From assembly GCA_964538505.1 (NCBI GenBank), contig CAZIDY010000010.1, positions 29,576 to 93,575 on the forward strand: a DNA stretch of 64,000 bases, written 5' to 3'. The notes under the pieces are model-generated. The model saw only the letters and a program-made list of their open reading frames with translations, ran no database searches and was not told the DNA's origin. Positions within the stretch are counted from its first letter, which is position 1. Every line of letters begins with the position of its first letter. This document shows positions 43,177 through 52,476 of the stretch, piece after piece. The position numbers and the translations under genes are program-made. This DNA comes from Zeimonas sp964538505 (lineage in GTDB: Bacteria > Pseudomonadota > Gammaproteobacteria > Burkholderiales > Burkholderiaceae_E).

Positions 43177-44790
43177 ATGCACCCGTCCGCACACGTCGAC
43201 ACCTTCGCGCGCGACAACCTGCCCCCGCCCGCGCAGTGGCCCGAGTTCCTCGATCTACCCGACACCCGGTATCCCGACCGGATGAACGCGGCGGTCGAAC
43301 TGCTCGAACGAATGGTCGAGACCGGTCATCGCGATTCGATCGCGCTGCGAACCGACGAGACGAGTTGCACGTACTACCAGCTGCACGTACGGGTGAACCA
43401 GATCGCGAACGTGCTGCGCGACCGGATGCGATTGCAGCCCGGCAACCGCGTGCTGCTGCGCGGAACGAACAACCCGATGATGGCCGCCTGCCTGCTCGCC
43501 GTGATCAAGGCGGGGCTGATTGCCGTGCCGACGATGCCGCTGCTGCGCGCGAAGGACCTGAGCCCCGTCGTCGAGAAGGCGCGCGTGTCGGCGGCATTGT
43601 GCGACCTTCAACTGCGCGACGAGATCGACGTATTGCGCAAGCAAGTCGACGGGCTCGATCAGGTGATGTTCTTCAACGACGGCAGCGGCGAGGACGATGC
43701 GCTCGAGACCTGGCTCGCCGACACGCCGGAGGCGTTCGAGGCCTGCGACACCGCGCAGGACGACGTCGCGCTGATCGCGTTCACCTCCGGCACGACCGGC
43801 AAGCCGAAGGGCACGATGCACTTCCATCGCGACATCGTCGCGATGTGCGACCTCTTCCCGCGCCACGTGCTGAAGCCGACGGCCGACGACATCTTTTGCG
43901 GCACGCCGCCGCTCGCCTTCACCTTCGGCCTCGGCGGCATGCTGTGCTTCCCGTTGCGCGTCGGCGCGTCGGTGCTGCTGCTCGAGCGCGGCACGCCCGA
44001 ATCGCTGCTGGCGGCGATCGAGCGGCATCGCGCGACGATCGTCTTCACCGCGCCGACGATGTATCGCCAGATGGCGACGATGGCCTCGCGCTTCGAACTC
44101 TCGTCGTTGAAGAAGAGCGTGTCGGCCGGCGAGGCGCTGCCCGATGCGACGCGGCAGCTCTGGAAGCAGGCGAGCGGCATCGAGATGATCGACGGCATCG
44201 GCTCGACCGAGATGATCCACATCTTCATCTCGTCCGCTCCCGACGACGTGCGCCGCGGCGCGATCGGCAAGCCGGTGCCCGGCTACGAGGCGCGCGTCGT
44301 CGACGACGGCATGAACGAGGTGGCATACGGCGAAGTCGGCAAGCTCGCGGTGAAGGGACCGACCGGCTGCCGCTACCTGGACGACCCGCGCCAGCTCGAT
44401 TACGTGCGCGACGGCTGGAACCTGCCGGGCGACTCGTTCGCGATGGACGAGGACGGCTACTTCTATTACCAGGCCCGCTCCGACGACATGATCATCTCGG
44501 GCGGCTACAACATCGCCGGACCCGAGGTGGAAGCGGCGCTGCTGCTGCACGAGTCGGTGGCCGAATGCGGCGTCGTCGGCGTGCCCGACGAGGCGCGCGG
44601 CCAGCTCGTGAAGGCGTTCGTCGTGCTCAAGCGCGGCTGGAACGCCGACAACGGGCTGGTGTCGATGCTGCAGGAGTTCGTCAAGCAGACGATCGCGCCC
44701 TACAAGTACCCGCGGGCGATCGAGTTCTGCGAGACGCTGCCGCGGACGGAGACCGGGAAGCTGCAGCGGTTCCGGCTGCGGGAGCGGTAG
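43177..44790 (+). CDS. 2-aminobenzoate/benzoate-type aryl-CoA ligase
   Basis: A 537-residue ANL ligase. The adenylation motif is IAFTSGTTGKPKGTMHFHRD; GTPPLAFTFGLGGML, SAGEALPDATRQLW and IDGIGSTEMIHIFIS line the acyl pocket in the pattern of benzoate- and 2-aminobenzoate-CoA ligases. MIISGGYNIAGPEVEAALL is the hinge, and ETLPRTETGKLQRF holds the catalytic lysine. It would activate an aromatic acid to its CoA thioester. No ring-cleaving genes are adjacent. Its stop lies two bases from the start of the XRE gene. Confidence 0.85.
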   Translation: MHPSAHVDTFARDNLPPPAQWPEFLDLPDTRYPDRMNAAVELLERMVETGHRDSIALRTDETSCTYYQLHVRVNQIANVLRDRMRLQPGNRVLLRGTNNPMMAACLLAVIKAGLIAVPTMPLLRAKDLSPVVEKARVSAALCDLQLRDEIDVLRKQVDGLDQVMFFNDGSGEDDALETWLADTPEAFEACDTAQDDVALIAFTSGTTGKPKGTMHFHRDIVAMCDLFPRHVLKPTADDIFCGTPPLAFTFGLGGMLCFPLRVGASVLLLERGTPESLLAAIERHRATIVFTAPTMYRQMATMASRFELSSLKKSVSAGEALPDATRQLWKQASGIEMIDGIGSTEMIHIFISSAPDDVRRGAIGKPVPGYEARVVDDGMNEVAYGEVGKLAVKGPTGCRYLDDPRQLDYVRDGWNLPGDSFAMDEDGYFYYQARSDDMIISGGYNIAGPEVEAALLLHESVAECGVVGVPDEARGQLVKAFVVLKRGWNADNGLVSMLQEFVKQTIAPYKYPRAIEFCETLPRTETGKLQRFRLRER

Positions 44791-44792
44791 CG

Positions 44793-45272
44793 ATGAACGG
44801 CGAGGCGATCGGATCAGCGGTTCGGCGGCGGCGTGAGGCGCTCGGCCTGTCGCAGCAACGGCTGGCAACGCTGGCATCGGTCCCCCGCGGGACGATCGAG
44901 GCGCTGGAGCGTGGAGAGCTCTCGTCTTCGGAAGCCGACCGCATCGTGGATCTGTTGCAGTTTGTCGGACTCGATCCACGGGACGGCGGATCGTCGTCGC
45001 ACGGCGGCCTGCAGGCGGCCTGCCGGGCATCCAGTGCCAGCTATCGCTTGTCGATCGACGAGGATTCGCTCGCGCGAGCGCTATCGACCGGCGATATGCC
45101 CTCGGAGTGGATCCCGCATCTTGCAACGCTGATCGATGAGGTCCCTTTGCCGCTGTTGGTCGCAGCGGTCGAGGAAACGTCACGACGAAAAGGAACGCCA
45201 CCTCAACAGATCTGGCAGAACCTGCTGCGCTGGGCCAGCGAAATACGCTCCCCGCGGGAAGCATGGCATTGA
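44793..45272 (+). CDS. XRE-type helix-turn-helix protein (putative antitoxin of the AbiEii/Panacea module)
   Basis: A 159-residue protein. Residues 6-50 form an XRE HTH: IGSAVRRRREALGLSQQRLA, TLASVPRGTIEALERGE. The rest (ASYRLSIDEDSLARALSTGD, PLPLLVAAVEETSRRKG) is a helical domain of unknown family. It begins two bases after the ligase stop and overlaps the start of the AbiEii gene by ten bases, so it may be cotranscribed with the ligase and translationally coupled to the toxin. An autoregulating antitoxin role is inferred from position. Confidence 0.78.
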   Translation: MNGEAIGSAVRRRREALGLSQQRLATLASVPRGTIEALERGELSSSEADRIVDLLQFVGLDPRDGGSSSHGGLQAACRASSASYRLSIDEDSLARALSTGDMPSEWIPHLATLIDEVPLPLLVAAVEETSRRKGTPPQQIWQNLLRWASEIRSPREAWH

Positions 45273-45922
45273 GCGCATCACCGCTCGAGTCCTGGCGGAT
45301 CCTGTTCCGCTATGCCCTTCGCCTCATTCGTCACATCGAAGCACACGGCACACCGAGTCCGTTCTGGACATTCGGCGGCGGTACCGTGCTGATGCTTCGC
45401 CACCGACATCGACGCAGCAAGGACATCGATATTTTTGTTCCGGACCCGCAGTACCTCGGCTATGTAACTCCGCGACTGAGCGAAGTGGCGGAGGACATCG
45501 CCGAGACGTACGTCGAGGGCCCCGGCTACGTGCGGCTGATCCGGGCGGAAGGCGAGATCGACTTCGTGGCCGCCACGAACCTGACTCGCCATGCCTTCGA
45601 TGTGTGGGATCTCGAAGACGAGCAGGTGAGAGTCGAGACCGCCGTGGAGATCGTCTCGAAGAAAATGTGGCACCGTGGCGACTCTGCGACTGCTCGCGAT
45701 CTGTTCGATCTGTCCCTCGTGATCGAGCGCGAAGGTGAGGAACTCGCATCGGCCGCGCCATTTCTGCTACGGCACCGCGACAGATTTCTGCAGCAGATCG
45801 AGACTCGGTCGGACGTACTTCGAACCCAGTTCGATGCGCTCGACACAATCGACTATCGACCGACCTTCGAAGATGCCGTCGAGCGCGTTCGCCGTTTCCT
45901 GACCGCCTTGCCTCCCCCCTAA
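45263..45922 (+). CDS. AbiEii/AbiGii-type nucleotidyltransferase (putative toxin)
   Basis: The 219-residue protein holds the DNA polymerase beta-like NTase core: FWTFGGGTVLMLRHRHRRSK, DIDIFVPD gives the GG(T)x9-12-RxSxDID signature of the AbiEii family, and GEIDFVAATNLTR supplies the third acidic residue. VETAVEIVSKKMWHRGDSAT then ARDLFDL is the family's downstream conserved block. AbiEii/MenT toxins transfer nucleotides to tRNA or other targets. It is the middle gene of a tight operon, one base before the Panacea gene. Confidence 0.85.
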   Translation: MALSASPLESWRILFRYALRLIRHIEAHGTPSPFWTFGGGTVLMLRHRHRRSKDIDIFVPDPQYLGYVTPRLSEVAEDIAETYVEGPGYVRLIRAEGEIDFVAATNLTRHAFDVWDLEDEQVRVETAVEIVSKKMWHRGDSATARDLFDLSLVIEREGEELASAAPFLLRHRDRFLQQIETRSDVLRTQFDALDTIDYRPTFEDAVERVRRFLTALPPP

Positions 45923-45923
45923 A

Positions 45924-46499
45924 ATGAAAGCACCCCTTTTCAATGAAGTCCGCACCGCCCAGGCAGCGGCGTTCCTGCTCTTTCGAGCCGGGGGGAAACT
46001 GCCGCTGATCAAGCTTGTGAAGCTTCTTTACCTGGCCGAGCGGCTTTCGCTGAAGAAGTACGGCGAACCGATTACCGGCGACAAGCTCGTCTCGATGCCG
46101 CACGGCCCGGTTCTGTCGATGACCTACGATCTGATCAATGGCGCCCTTCCCTCGGTTCAAGGCGGGTGGGACTCCTGGGTTTCGGACCGCGCCTCGCACG
46201 TGATGGCTTTGCGTGACAGAAGCCGGATTCGCTCGCCGGAGACGGATCTGCTTCAGCTCAGCGAGAGCGACCTGGAAGTACTGAACGAGATCTGGTGCGA
46301 AATCGGCCACTGGGACCGCTGGGATCTCGTCCGCTACACGCATTCCGATGCGTGTCCGGAGTGGGAAGACCCAGAGGGTTCGAGTCGACCGATACCCCAC
46401 GAACTGCTCTTCCGGAAGCTCGGCTATTCCTCCAACGAGGCCGCTGCGCTCGCCGAACGCCTACACACCCAATCACGCCTGAACGAATCGTTCCATTGA
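45924..46499 (+). CDS. Panacea (SocA-like, DUF4065) domain protein
   Basis: A 191-residue protein. KLPLIKLVKLLYLAERLSLK, then KYGEPITGDKLVSMPHGPVL, SMTYDLINGALPSV is the Panacea/SocA signature (KLxKLLYxA...G.P...D...M..GPV...Y). It ends with a helical region (EIWCEIGHWDRWDLVRYTHS) that includes the family's H-x-WxxxR-like block. Panacea proteins serve as antitoxins for many unrelated toxins. Here it follows an AbiEii-like toxin by one base. Whether it or the XRE protein, or both, neutralises the toxin cannot be told. Confidence 0.85.
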   Translation: MKAPLFNEVRTAQAAAFLLFRAGGKLPLIKLVKLLYLAERLSLKKYGEPITGDKLVSMPHGPVLSMTYDLINGALPSVQGGWDSWVSDRASHVMALRDRSRIRSPETDLLQLSESDLEVLNEIWCEIGHWDRWDLVRYTHSDACPEWEDPEGSSRPIPHELLFRKLGYSSNEAAALAERLHTQSRLNESFH

Positions 46500-46607
46500 G
46501 ACGGAGGCATGGCTCCCTGGCGGAACAAGCCCGGTGCGACCCTGCTCATTCCCGTGTCTCGCCTGATCCCGCGAGGGTTCAAACTCTGGTTCGATTTGTA
46601 GAAAGGC

Positions 46608-48311
46608 CTACGCGGCCTCCTTCTCCTTCGCGACCTCGTCGCGCAGCTCGCGCCGCAATATCTTCCCGACGTTCGTCTTCGGCAGCTCCTTGCGGAACTC
46701 GATGTACTTCGGCTTCTTGTAGCCGGTGAGGTTCTGGGCGCAGAACTCGCGCAGCGCCTGCTCGGTGAGCCCTTCGTCCTTCTTCACCACGAAGAGCTTC
46801 ACCGCCTCGCCCGATATGGCATCGGGCACGCCCACGGCCGCCACCTCGAGCACGCCCGGGTGCGACGAGACGACCGCTTCGATCTCGTTCGGGTACACAT
46901 TGAAGCCCGAGACGAGGATCATGTCCTTCTTGCGGTCGACGATCTTCGTGTAGCCGCGCTCGTCCATGACGCCGATGTCGCCGGTCTTGAAGAAGCCGTC
47001 CGGCGTCATGACCTTCGCGGTCTCGGCCGGCTGGTTCCAGTAGCCGGTCATCACCTGCGGGCCGCGAATGGCGATCTCGCCGCGTTCGCCGAGCGGCAGC
47101 GGCTTGCCGTCGTCGTCGAGGATCGCGACGTCGGTCGACGGGAAGGGCAGGCCGATCGTGCCGCTGAACTCGTCGGTGTCGGTGGGGTTGCCCGTGGCCG
47201 CCGGCGAGGTTTCCGACAGGCCGTAGGCCTCGCAGATCGGGCATCCGGTCACGGCAAGCCACTTCTTCGCGACCGCCTCCTGCACCGCCATGCCGCCGCC
47301 GAGCGACACGCGCAGCCCGGAGAAGTCGAGCTTCGCGAACTCGGCGTTGTTCGCCAACGCGTTGAACAGCGTGTTCACGGCCGGGAACAGCGTGAAGCGG
47401 TACGGGCGGATCTCCTTGATCAGCGCCGGCAGGTCGCGCGGATTCGGGATCAGGATGTTCAGGCCGCCCAGGCGCATGCCGATCAGGTAGCACGCCGTGA
47501 GCGCGAAGATGTGATACAGCGGCAGCGCGCAGACCCACACCAGCTGCTCGGGCAAGGGGCCGCGCTTCGTGTTTTTCAGCGCGGGCTGGATCCACGCCTC
47601 GGCCTGCAGCACGTTCGCGATGATGTTCCGATGCACGAGCGTCGCGCCCTTGGCGAGCCCCGTGGTGCCACCGGTGTACTGCAGGAAGGCGACGTCCTCG
47701 TGGCCGAGCTCGGGCTTGGTGAGCTCGAGCCGACCGCCGTCGGCCAGCGCGCGGTTGAAGCGCACCGCTTTCGGCAGGTCGAAGGCCGGAACGAGTTTCT
47801 TCACGTGGCGCACGACGACGTTCACCAGCGCGCCCTTGCCGAAGCCGAGCATGTCGCCCATCGATGCGACGACGACGTGCTCGATGGCGGTGCGCGGCAG
47901 CACCTTCTGCAGCGTGGCGGCGAAATTCTCGAGCAGGATGATCGCGCGTGCGCCGGAATCGCTCAGCTGGTGCTCGAGCTCGCGCGGCGTGTACAGCGGG
48001 TTCACGTTGACGACGACGAAGCCGGCGCGCAGCACGGCGGCGATCGCCACCGGATACTGCAGCACGTTCGGCATCATCAGCGCGACGCGGTCGCCCTTCT
48101 TCAGCCCCCGCGACTGCAGCCACGCTCCGAGCGTGCGCGACATCTCGTCGACTTCACGAAAGCTGATCGACTTGCCGAAGCCCACATAGGCGTTGCGATC
48201 GCCGAACTTCGAGAACGATTCCTCGAGCAGATCGACGAGCGAGCGATAGCGGTTGTAGTCGATTTGGTGCGGGACGCCCGCCGGGTAGCTCTTCAGCCAG
48301 AATCGGTCCAT
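46608..48311 (-). CDS. fadD: long-chain fatty acid-CoA ligase
   Basis: A 567-residue ANL enzyme: FLQYTGGTTGLAKGATLVHR (P-loop), AYGLSETSPAATGN (adenine site), SVGLPFPSTD-like IGLPFPSTDVAILDD, KTGDIGVMDERGYTKIVDRK and VSGFNVYPNEIEAVVSSHPG, and a final ELPKTNVGKILRRELRDE with the catalytic lysine. It activates long-chain fatty acids at the inner membrane for beta-oxidation. The ATG at 48311 follows GAGAGGGGAA. The frame extends upstream to 48392 without family similarity. Confidence 0.94.
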   Translation of the reverse strand: MDRFWLKSYPAGVPHQIDYNRYRSLVDLLEESFSKFGDRNAYVGFGKSISFREVDEMSRTLGAWLQSRGLKKGDRVALMMPNVLQYPVAIAAVLRAGFVVVNVNPLYTPRELEHQLSDSGARAIILLENFAATLQKVLPRTAIEHVVVASMGDMLGFGKGALVNVVVRHVKKLVPAFDLPKAVRFNRALADGGRLELTKPELGHEDVAFLQYTGGTTGLAKGATLVHRNIIANVLQAEAWIQPALKNTKRGPLPEQLVWVCALPLYHIFALTACYLIGMRLGGLNILIPNPRDLPALIKEIRPYRFTLFPAVNTLFNALANNAEFAKLDFSGLRVSLGGGMAVQEAVAKKWLAVTGCPICEAYGLSETSPAATGNPTDTDEFSGTIGLPFPSTDVAILDDDGKPLPLGERGEIAIRGPQVMTGYWNQPAETAKVMTPDGFFKTGDIGVMDERGYTKIVDRKKDMILVSGFNVYPNEIEAVVSSHPGVLEVAAVGVPDAISGEAVKLFVVKKDEGLTEQALREFCAQNLTGYKKPKYIEFRKELPKTNVGKILRRELRDEVAKEKEAA

Positions 48312-48502
48312 TTCCCCTCTCTCGTGGGCCAGGTCGGTGATGCCGGGCAAGGCCGGACACCAGTGCCGCATGCCGCGGTCAGCCTGGCGCAATCATTATG
48401 CCGTTGAACGGGACCGCCACGAAGCGCGCCCCGCGAGTCGTTCCTGGCCGGCCGCACTCGAGGCTCGCCGGTCGCCGTCGCCCATCGCTGATTCCCGATC
48501 GA

Positions 48503-49684
48503 TCAGGGATCGAGCGCGTCGAGCGCCGCGTCGCGTTCGCTCTTCGGCAGCTCGCCGATGCGTTGCGCTGCCCGATAGAAGGACGGCAGGTCGCCGCCCT
48601 CGCGTTCGAGCAGCGCGAGGAAGGCGTCGACGCGATCGGTATAGGTGGCGATCGACGCGAGGAGCGCGTTCGTCAGCGGCTGCGCGAAGAATCGGTCGTA
48701 GCCGGCGAAGCCGCCCCAGGACGCCTTCAGCGCTTCGTAGTCGCGCCGCAACTCGTCGAAGATCTCGCGCTTGCCGGAACGCCTGGCTTCCTCGGTACGC
48801 GACGACGCGTACAGCGCCTCGAGCGCCGCACGGTGCTTCTTCAGCAGCGCAAGGAAGGCCTGGCGACGGCCGTCGAAAACCTCCCAGTCTCGTCGGCGCT
48901 GCGCATCGCCGGTGCGCCGCTCATACGCCTCGAGCCAGCGCTGCACGCCGACCTGCTGGACGGCCGTGGCGAAGGATTCATTGAAGGTCGTGTCGCCCTT
49001 CACGTAGAGCTCCTGGTGCGCGAGCTCATGAAAGATCAGGCGCGCGACCTCGGTCGACGGATAGCCGATGAAGGTGCTCAGCACCGGATCGTCGAACCAG
49101 CCGAGCGTCGAGTACGCGGGAACGCCGCGCACGACCGCCTCGAGCCCCTCGTCGCGCAGCCTTTGCGCGAAACGCTCGGCATCCTCTCGCTCGTAATAGC
49201 CGCGATAGGCGACGCAGCCGACGAACGGGAAGCACCACTGCTCGAGCTTCATCGAAAGCTCGGGCGTGGCGAAGACGTTCCAGACCACGAAGGGACGATC
49301 GAGATCGGCGTACCCGGTATAGCTGTCGTTGCGCGGCAGCGCGAGCTCGTCGCTGGCGAAGGTGCGGATCTCGAGCACCTCTTCGAGCCGACTGCGCAGC
49401 ACGGGAGGCGTCTCGGGATCGTCGACGACCGCGTCGATGGGCCGCGCCTTGCTCATCACCGACAGATGGCCGGCGATCGACTGAAGGTAGTAGCCGGGTC
49501 CGTCTGCCCAGGCGGCGCAGCCCGACAACAGCGAGACGGCAAGCGCCGCCGCGACGCTCCGGAACGAAGCACCGAAGGCGGCCGCGATGCAGCGCAACGA
49601 GGCGACGAGCACGAGCGCCGCAAAGCGACAGGTGCCAAGCCGCGAACGGCGATCGGTGCCTGCCACGAGCAGCGCGAAGCTCAT
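48503..49684 (-). CDS. putative aminopeptidase lipoprotein (PF10023 type)
   Basis: The 393-residue protein has a lipobox LLSGC at residues 52-56, so it is probably a lipoprotein; the 55-residue leader is long, and translation may start later. YYLQSIAGHLSVMSKARPID, FVVWNVFATPELSMKLEQWC, VRGVPAYSTLGWFDDPVLST, ARLIFHELAHQELYVKGDTT (HExxH zinc site) and FNESFATAVQQVG (the third ligand Glu) are the hallmarks of PF10023 peptidases. Its substrate is unknown. The C-terminal third is helical and charged. Confidence 0.88.
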   Translation of the reverse strand: MSFALLVAGTDRRSRLGTCRFAALVLVASLRCIAAAFGASFRSVAAALAVSLLSGCAAWADGPGYYLQSIAGHLSVMSKARPIDAVVDDPETPPVLRSRLEEVLEIRTFASDELALPRNDSYTGYADLDRPFVVWNVFATPELSMKLEQWCFPFVGCVAYRGYYEREDAERFAQRLRDEGLEAVVRGVPAYSTLGWFDDPVLSTFIGYPSTEVARLIFHELAHQELYVKGDTTFNESFATAVQQVGVQRWLEAYERRTGDAQRRRDWEVFDGRRQAFLALLKKHRAALEALYASSRTEEARRSGKREIFDELRRDYEALKASWGGFAGYDRFFAQPLTNALLASIATYTDRVDAFLALLEREGGDLPSFYRAAQRIGELPKSERDAALDALDP

Positions 49685-49740
49685 GGGTCGATGCTAACGT
49701 AGAGCGTTCCACAGCTCCTGCGCTTCCGAGGTTTCCCGCG

Positions 49741-51018
49741 ATGCAACTCGTTGAACGGATCGCCGAATTCCACGATGAGATCCGCGCGCTGCGCCGTGAT
49801 CTGCACGCGCATCCGGAGCTGCGCTTCGAGGAGCTGCGCACGAGTGAGCTCGTTGCCTCGCGCCTTGCCGAATGGGGCATCCCGGTGCACCGCGGATTGG
49901 GCGGCACCGGCGTCGTCGGCATCGTGGAAGGGGGTCGGCAGGAAGGCGGCGTGAAGGCCGGCGATGTGAGGGTCGGCGACGGCGCACCACGCACCACCAA
50001 CGCCGACCGCCCGCGCGCGATCGGCCTGCGCGCCGACATGGACGCGCTGCCCATCACCGAGCGAAACACCTTCGCGCACGCGTCGCGCAACCCCGGCCGC
50101 ATGCACGCCTGCGGACACGACGGCCACGTCGCAATGCTGCTGGCGGCCGCACGCCACCTGTCGACGCACCGCGACTTCGACGGCGTCGTCTACCTGATCT
50201 TCCAGCCCGCCGAGGAAGGCGGCGGCGGTGCGCGCCGCATGATCCGCGACGGCCTGCTCGAACGTTTCCCGATGGACGCCGTGTTCGGGCTGCACAACTG
50301 GCCCGGGCTCGCCGCCGGCGAGTTCGCGTTGCGCGCCGGTCCGGTGATGGGTTCGTCGAACGAGTTCCGCATCACGGTGCACGGACGCGGCTCGCACGCG
50401 GCGATGCCGCACGACGGCGCCGACCCGGTGCCGGTCGCCTGCCAGATCGTGCAGGGGCTGCAGACGATCATCACGCGCAACAAGCGCCCGGTCGAAGCCG
50501 CGGTGCTGTCGGTCACGATGATCCACGCCGGCGAGGCCACCAACGTCGTCCCCGACCGGGCGATGATCCAGGGGACGGTGCGCACCTTCACAACCGAGGC
50601 GATCGACCTGATCGAGCGCCGCATGCGCGAGATCGCATCGCACACCGCGCAGGCCTTCGACTGCGAGGCACAGGTCGAGTTCGTCCGCAGCTATCCGCCG
50701 ACGATCAACCACGAGAACGAGACGGCGTTCTGCCGCGAGGTGCTGAGCGGGCTCGTCGGCCCGGATCGCGTTCACGAGTTCGAACCGACGATGGGCGCCG
50801 AGGACTTCGCCTATTTCCTGCAGGAGCGCCCGGGCTGCTACGCGGTGATCGGCAACGGAGTCGACGGCGCGCATCGCGCCGTCGGCCACGGCGACGGCCC
50901 GTGCACGCTGCACAACCCGAACTACGACTTCAACGACGAGCTGATTCCGATCGGCGCGGCGTACTGGGTGCGTCTCGTCGAACGCTGGTTCTCCGCTGCG
51001 TCGCGCGCGAGCAACTGA
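49741..51018 (+). CDS. M20 family amidohydrolase (hippurate hydrolase-like), copy 1
   Basis: A 425-residue enzyme: LRRDLHAHPELRFEELRTSE, GLRADMDALPI, HACGHDGHVAMLLAAARHL, FQPAEEGGGGARRM (catalytic Glu), GRGSHAAMPHDGADPV (lid domain) and PTMGAEDFAYFLQERPGCY carry all metal ligands of M20D amidohydrolases. An insertion of about 25 residues rich in Gly, Asp and Arg (from GGRQEGGVKAGD) follows GVVGIVE and is absent from copy 2. It should hydrolyse N-acyl amino acids. About 100 bases separate it from the second copy in the same direction. Confidence 0.92.
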   Translation: MQLVERIAEFHDEIRALRRDLHAHPELRFEELRTSELVASRLAEWGIPVHRGLGGTGVVGIVEGGRQEGGVKAGDVRVGDGAPRTTNADRPRAIGLRADMDALPITERNTFAHASRNPGRMHACGHDGHVAMLLAAARHLSTHRDFDGVVYLIFQPAEEGGGGARRMIRDGLLERFPMDAVFGLHNWPGLAAGEFALRAGPVMGSSNEFRITVHGRGSHAAMPHDGADPVPVACQIVQGLQTIITRNKRPVEAAVLSVTMIHAGEATNVVPDRAMIQGTVRTFTTEAIDLIERRMREIASHTAQAFDCEAQVEFVRSYPPTINHENETAFCREVLSGLVGPDRVHEFEPTMGAEDFAYFLQERPGCYAVIGNGVDGAHRAVGHGDGPCTLHNPNYDFNDELIPIGAAYWVRLVERWFSAASRASN

Positions 51019-51122
51019 ATCGACGCGAACGCGGCATCTGCGGCGGTCTTCGGGGGCCACACGGCGCATGCCGGCATCGGCTTCCGTCGTACACTGATCG
51101 AAGAACAAGATCCGTTCCGTCG

Positions 51123-52409
51123 ATGCGCACACCGATCGCACTCGAAGCTCGCAGCGAAACGCCGGCGCCAGTATTGGCGCGCGCCGAGACGATCGCAGCG
51201 CGCGCCTGCGGTTCGCGCCAGGTGATCGAGGCGATCACCGGCTGGCAGCAGGAATTCGCGTCGATCCGCCAGGTGCTGCACGCGAACCCCGAGCTCGGCT
51301 TCGAGGAGCACTTCACGGCCGAGCTGGTCTGCCGCCAGCTGCAACGCAGCGGTGTCGACGAGATCCATCGCAACATCGGCCAGACCGGCGTCGTCGGCGT
51401 CATCCGCGGTCGGCAGACGCACAGCAGCCGCACGATCGGCCTGCGCGCCGACATGGATGCGTTGCCGATGCAGGAAGACAGCGAGCATGCGCATCGCTCG
51501 CGCAAGGCCGGCGTCATGCACGGCTGCGGCCACGACGGACACGTCACGATGCTGCTGGCCGCCGCACGCTATCTCGCGGAGAGCCGCGATTTCGACGGCA
51601 CGGTCCACCTGATCTTCCAGCCCGGCGAGGAAGGGCTCGGCGGCGCAAAGGTGATGATGGAAGACGGGCTCTTCGAGCGCTTCCCGTGCGACGCGGTCTA
51701 CGCGATGCACAACTGGCCGGCGCTGCCCGTGGGAACGATCGCGGTTCGCCCGGGCCCGATCATGGCGGCGGCCGATCGCGTGACGATCACCGTCGAGGGT
51801 CGCGGCGGCCACGGTGCGCACCCCTGGCTCGCCGTCGATCCGGTGCTCGTGGCGGCGCACATCGTCACCGCCGCGCAGTCGATCGTCGCGCGCAACGTCA
51901 ACCCGATCGACTCGGCGGTCGTGAGCCTGTGCTCGATCCAGGCCGGACACCCGGCCGCAATGAGCGTGATTCCGCACGAGGCAAAGGTCGTCGGCACCGT
52001 GCGCACCTTCCGCGAGACGACGCAGGCGATGGTCGAGGAGCGCCTGCGCGCGCTCGTCGAATCGGTCGCCGCCGGCTTCGGTGCGCGGGCGTCGCTCGTC
52101 TACGAGCGCGTCTATCCGGCCACGATCAACAGCACGCGCGAGGCGCTGTTCGCTGCCGCCGTCGCCGACGAGCTCGTCGGCACGGCGCACGTCGTGCGCG
52201 ACCTCGACCCGAGCATGGGCGCCGAAGACTTCTCCTTCATGCTGCGCGCCCGGCCTGGCGCCTATTTCCGTCTCGGCCAGGGCGGCGCGGCCGAAGGCTG
52301 CCTGCTGCACAGCTCGCACTACGACTTCAACGACGCGGTGCTGCCGGTGGGCGCGGCGCTGTTCGTGCGGCTGGCTGAGCAGTCGATGCCGTTGGGGACG
52401 ATGGCTTGA
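51123..52409 (+). CDS. M20 family amidohydrolase, copy 2
   Basis: A 428-residue protein with a 40-residue N-terminal extension, then EFASIRQVLHANPELGFEEH, GLRADMDALPMQEDSEHAHR, HGCGHDGHVTMLLAAARYLA, FQPGEEGLGGAKVMM, GRGGHGAHPWLAVDP and PSMGAEDFSFMLRARPGAYF. All dinuclear metal ligands are present. It is about as similar to copy 1 as to other family members, so the two probably differ in substrate. A purine-rich GGGGAAG tract follows the stop. Confidence 0.92.
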   Translation: MRTPIALEARSETPAPVLARAETIAARACGSRQVIEAITGWQQEFASIRQVLHANPELGFEEHFTAELVCRQLQRSGVDEIHRNIGQTGVVGVIRGRQTHSSRTIGLRADMDALPMQEDSEHAHRSRKAGVMHGCGHDGHVTMLLAAARYLAESRDFDGTVHLIFQPGEEGLGGAKVMMEDGLFERFPCDAVYAMHNWPALPVGTIAVRPGPIMAAADRVTITVEGRGGHGAHPWLAVDPVLVAAHIVTAAQSIVARNVNPIDSAVVSLCSIQAGHPAAMSVIPHEAKVVGTVRTFRETTQAMVEERLRALVESVAAGFGARASLVYERVYPATINSTREALFAAAVADELVGTAHVVRDLDPSMGAEDFSFMLRARPGAYFRLGQGGAAEGCLLHSSHYDFNDAVLPVGAALFVRLAEQSMPLGTMA

Positions 52410-52476
52410 GGAGGGGAAGGGGGAAGGGGGAAGGGAGAAGGGGGCCGGCACCGTAGAGCGCCATTGCCGCGGTCCG

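Noticed and set aside
44681..45738. Alternative frames across the XRE/AbiEii junction suggesting a frameshifted single gene
   Set aside because: Both proteins have complete domains and a simple 10-base overlap with proper starts, so they are separate genes.
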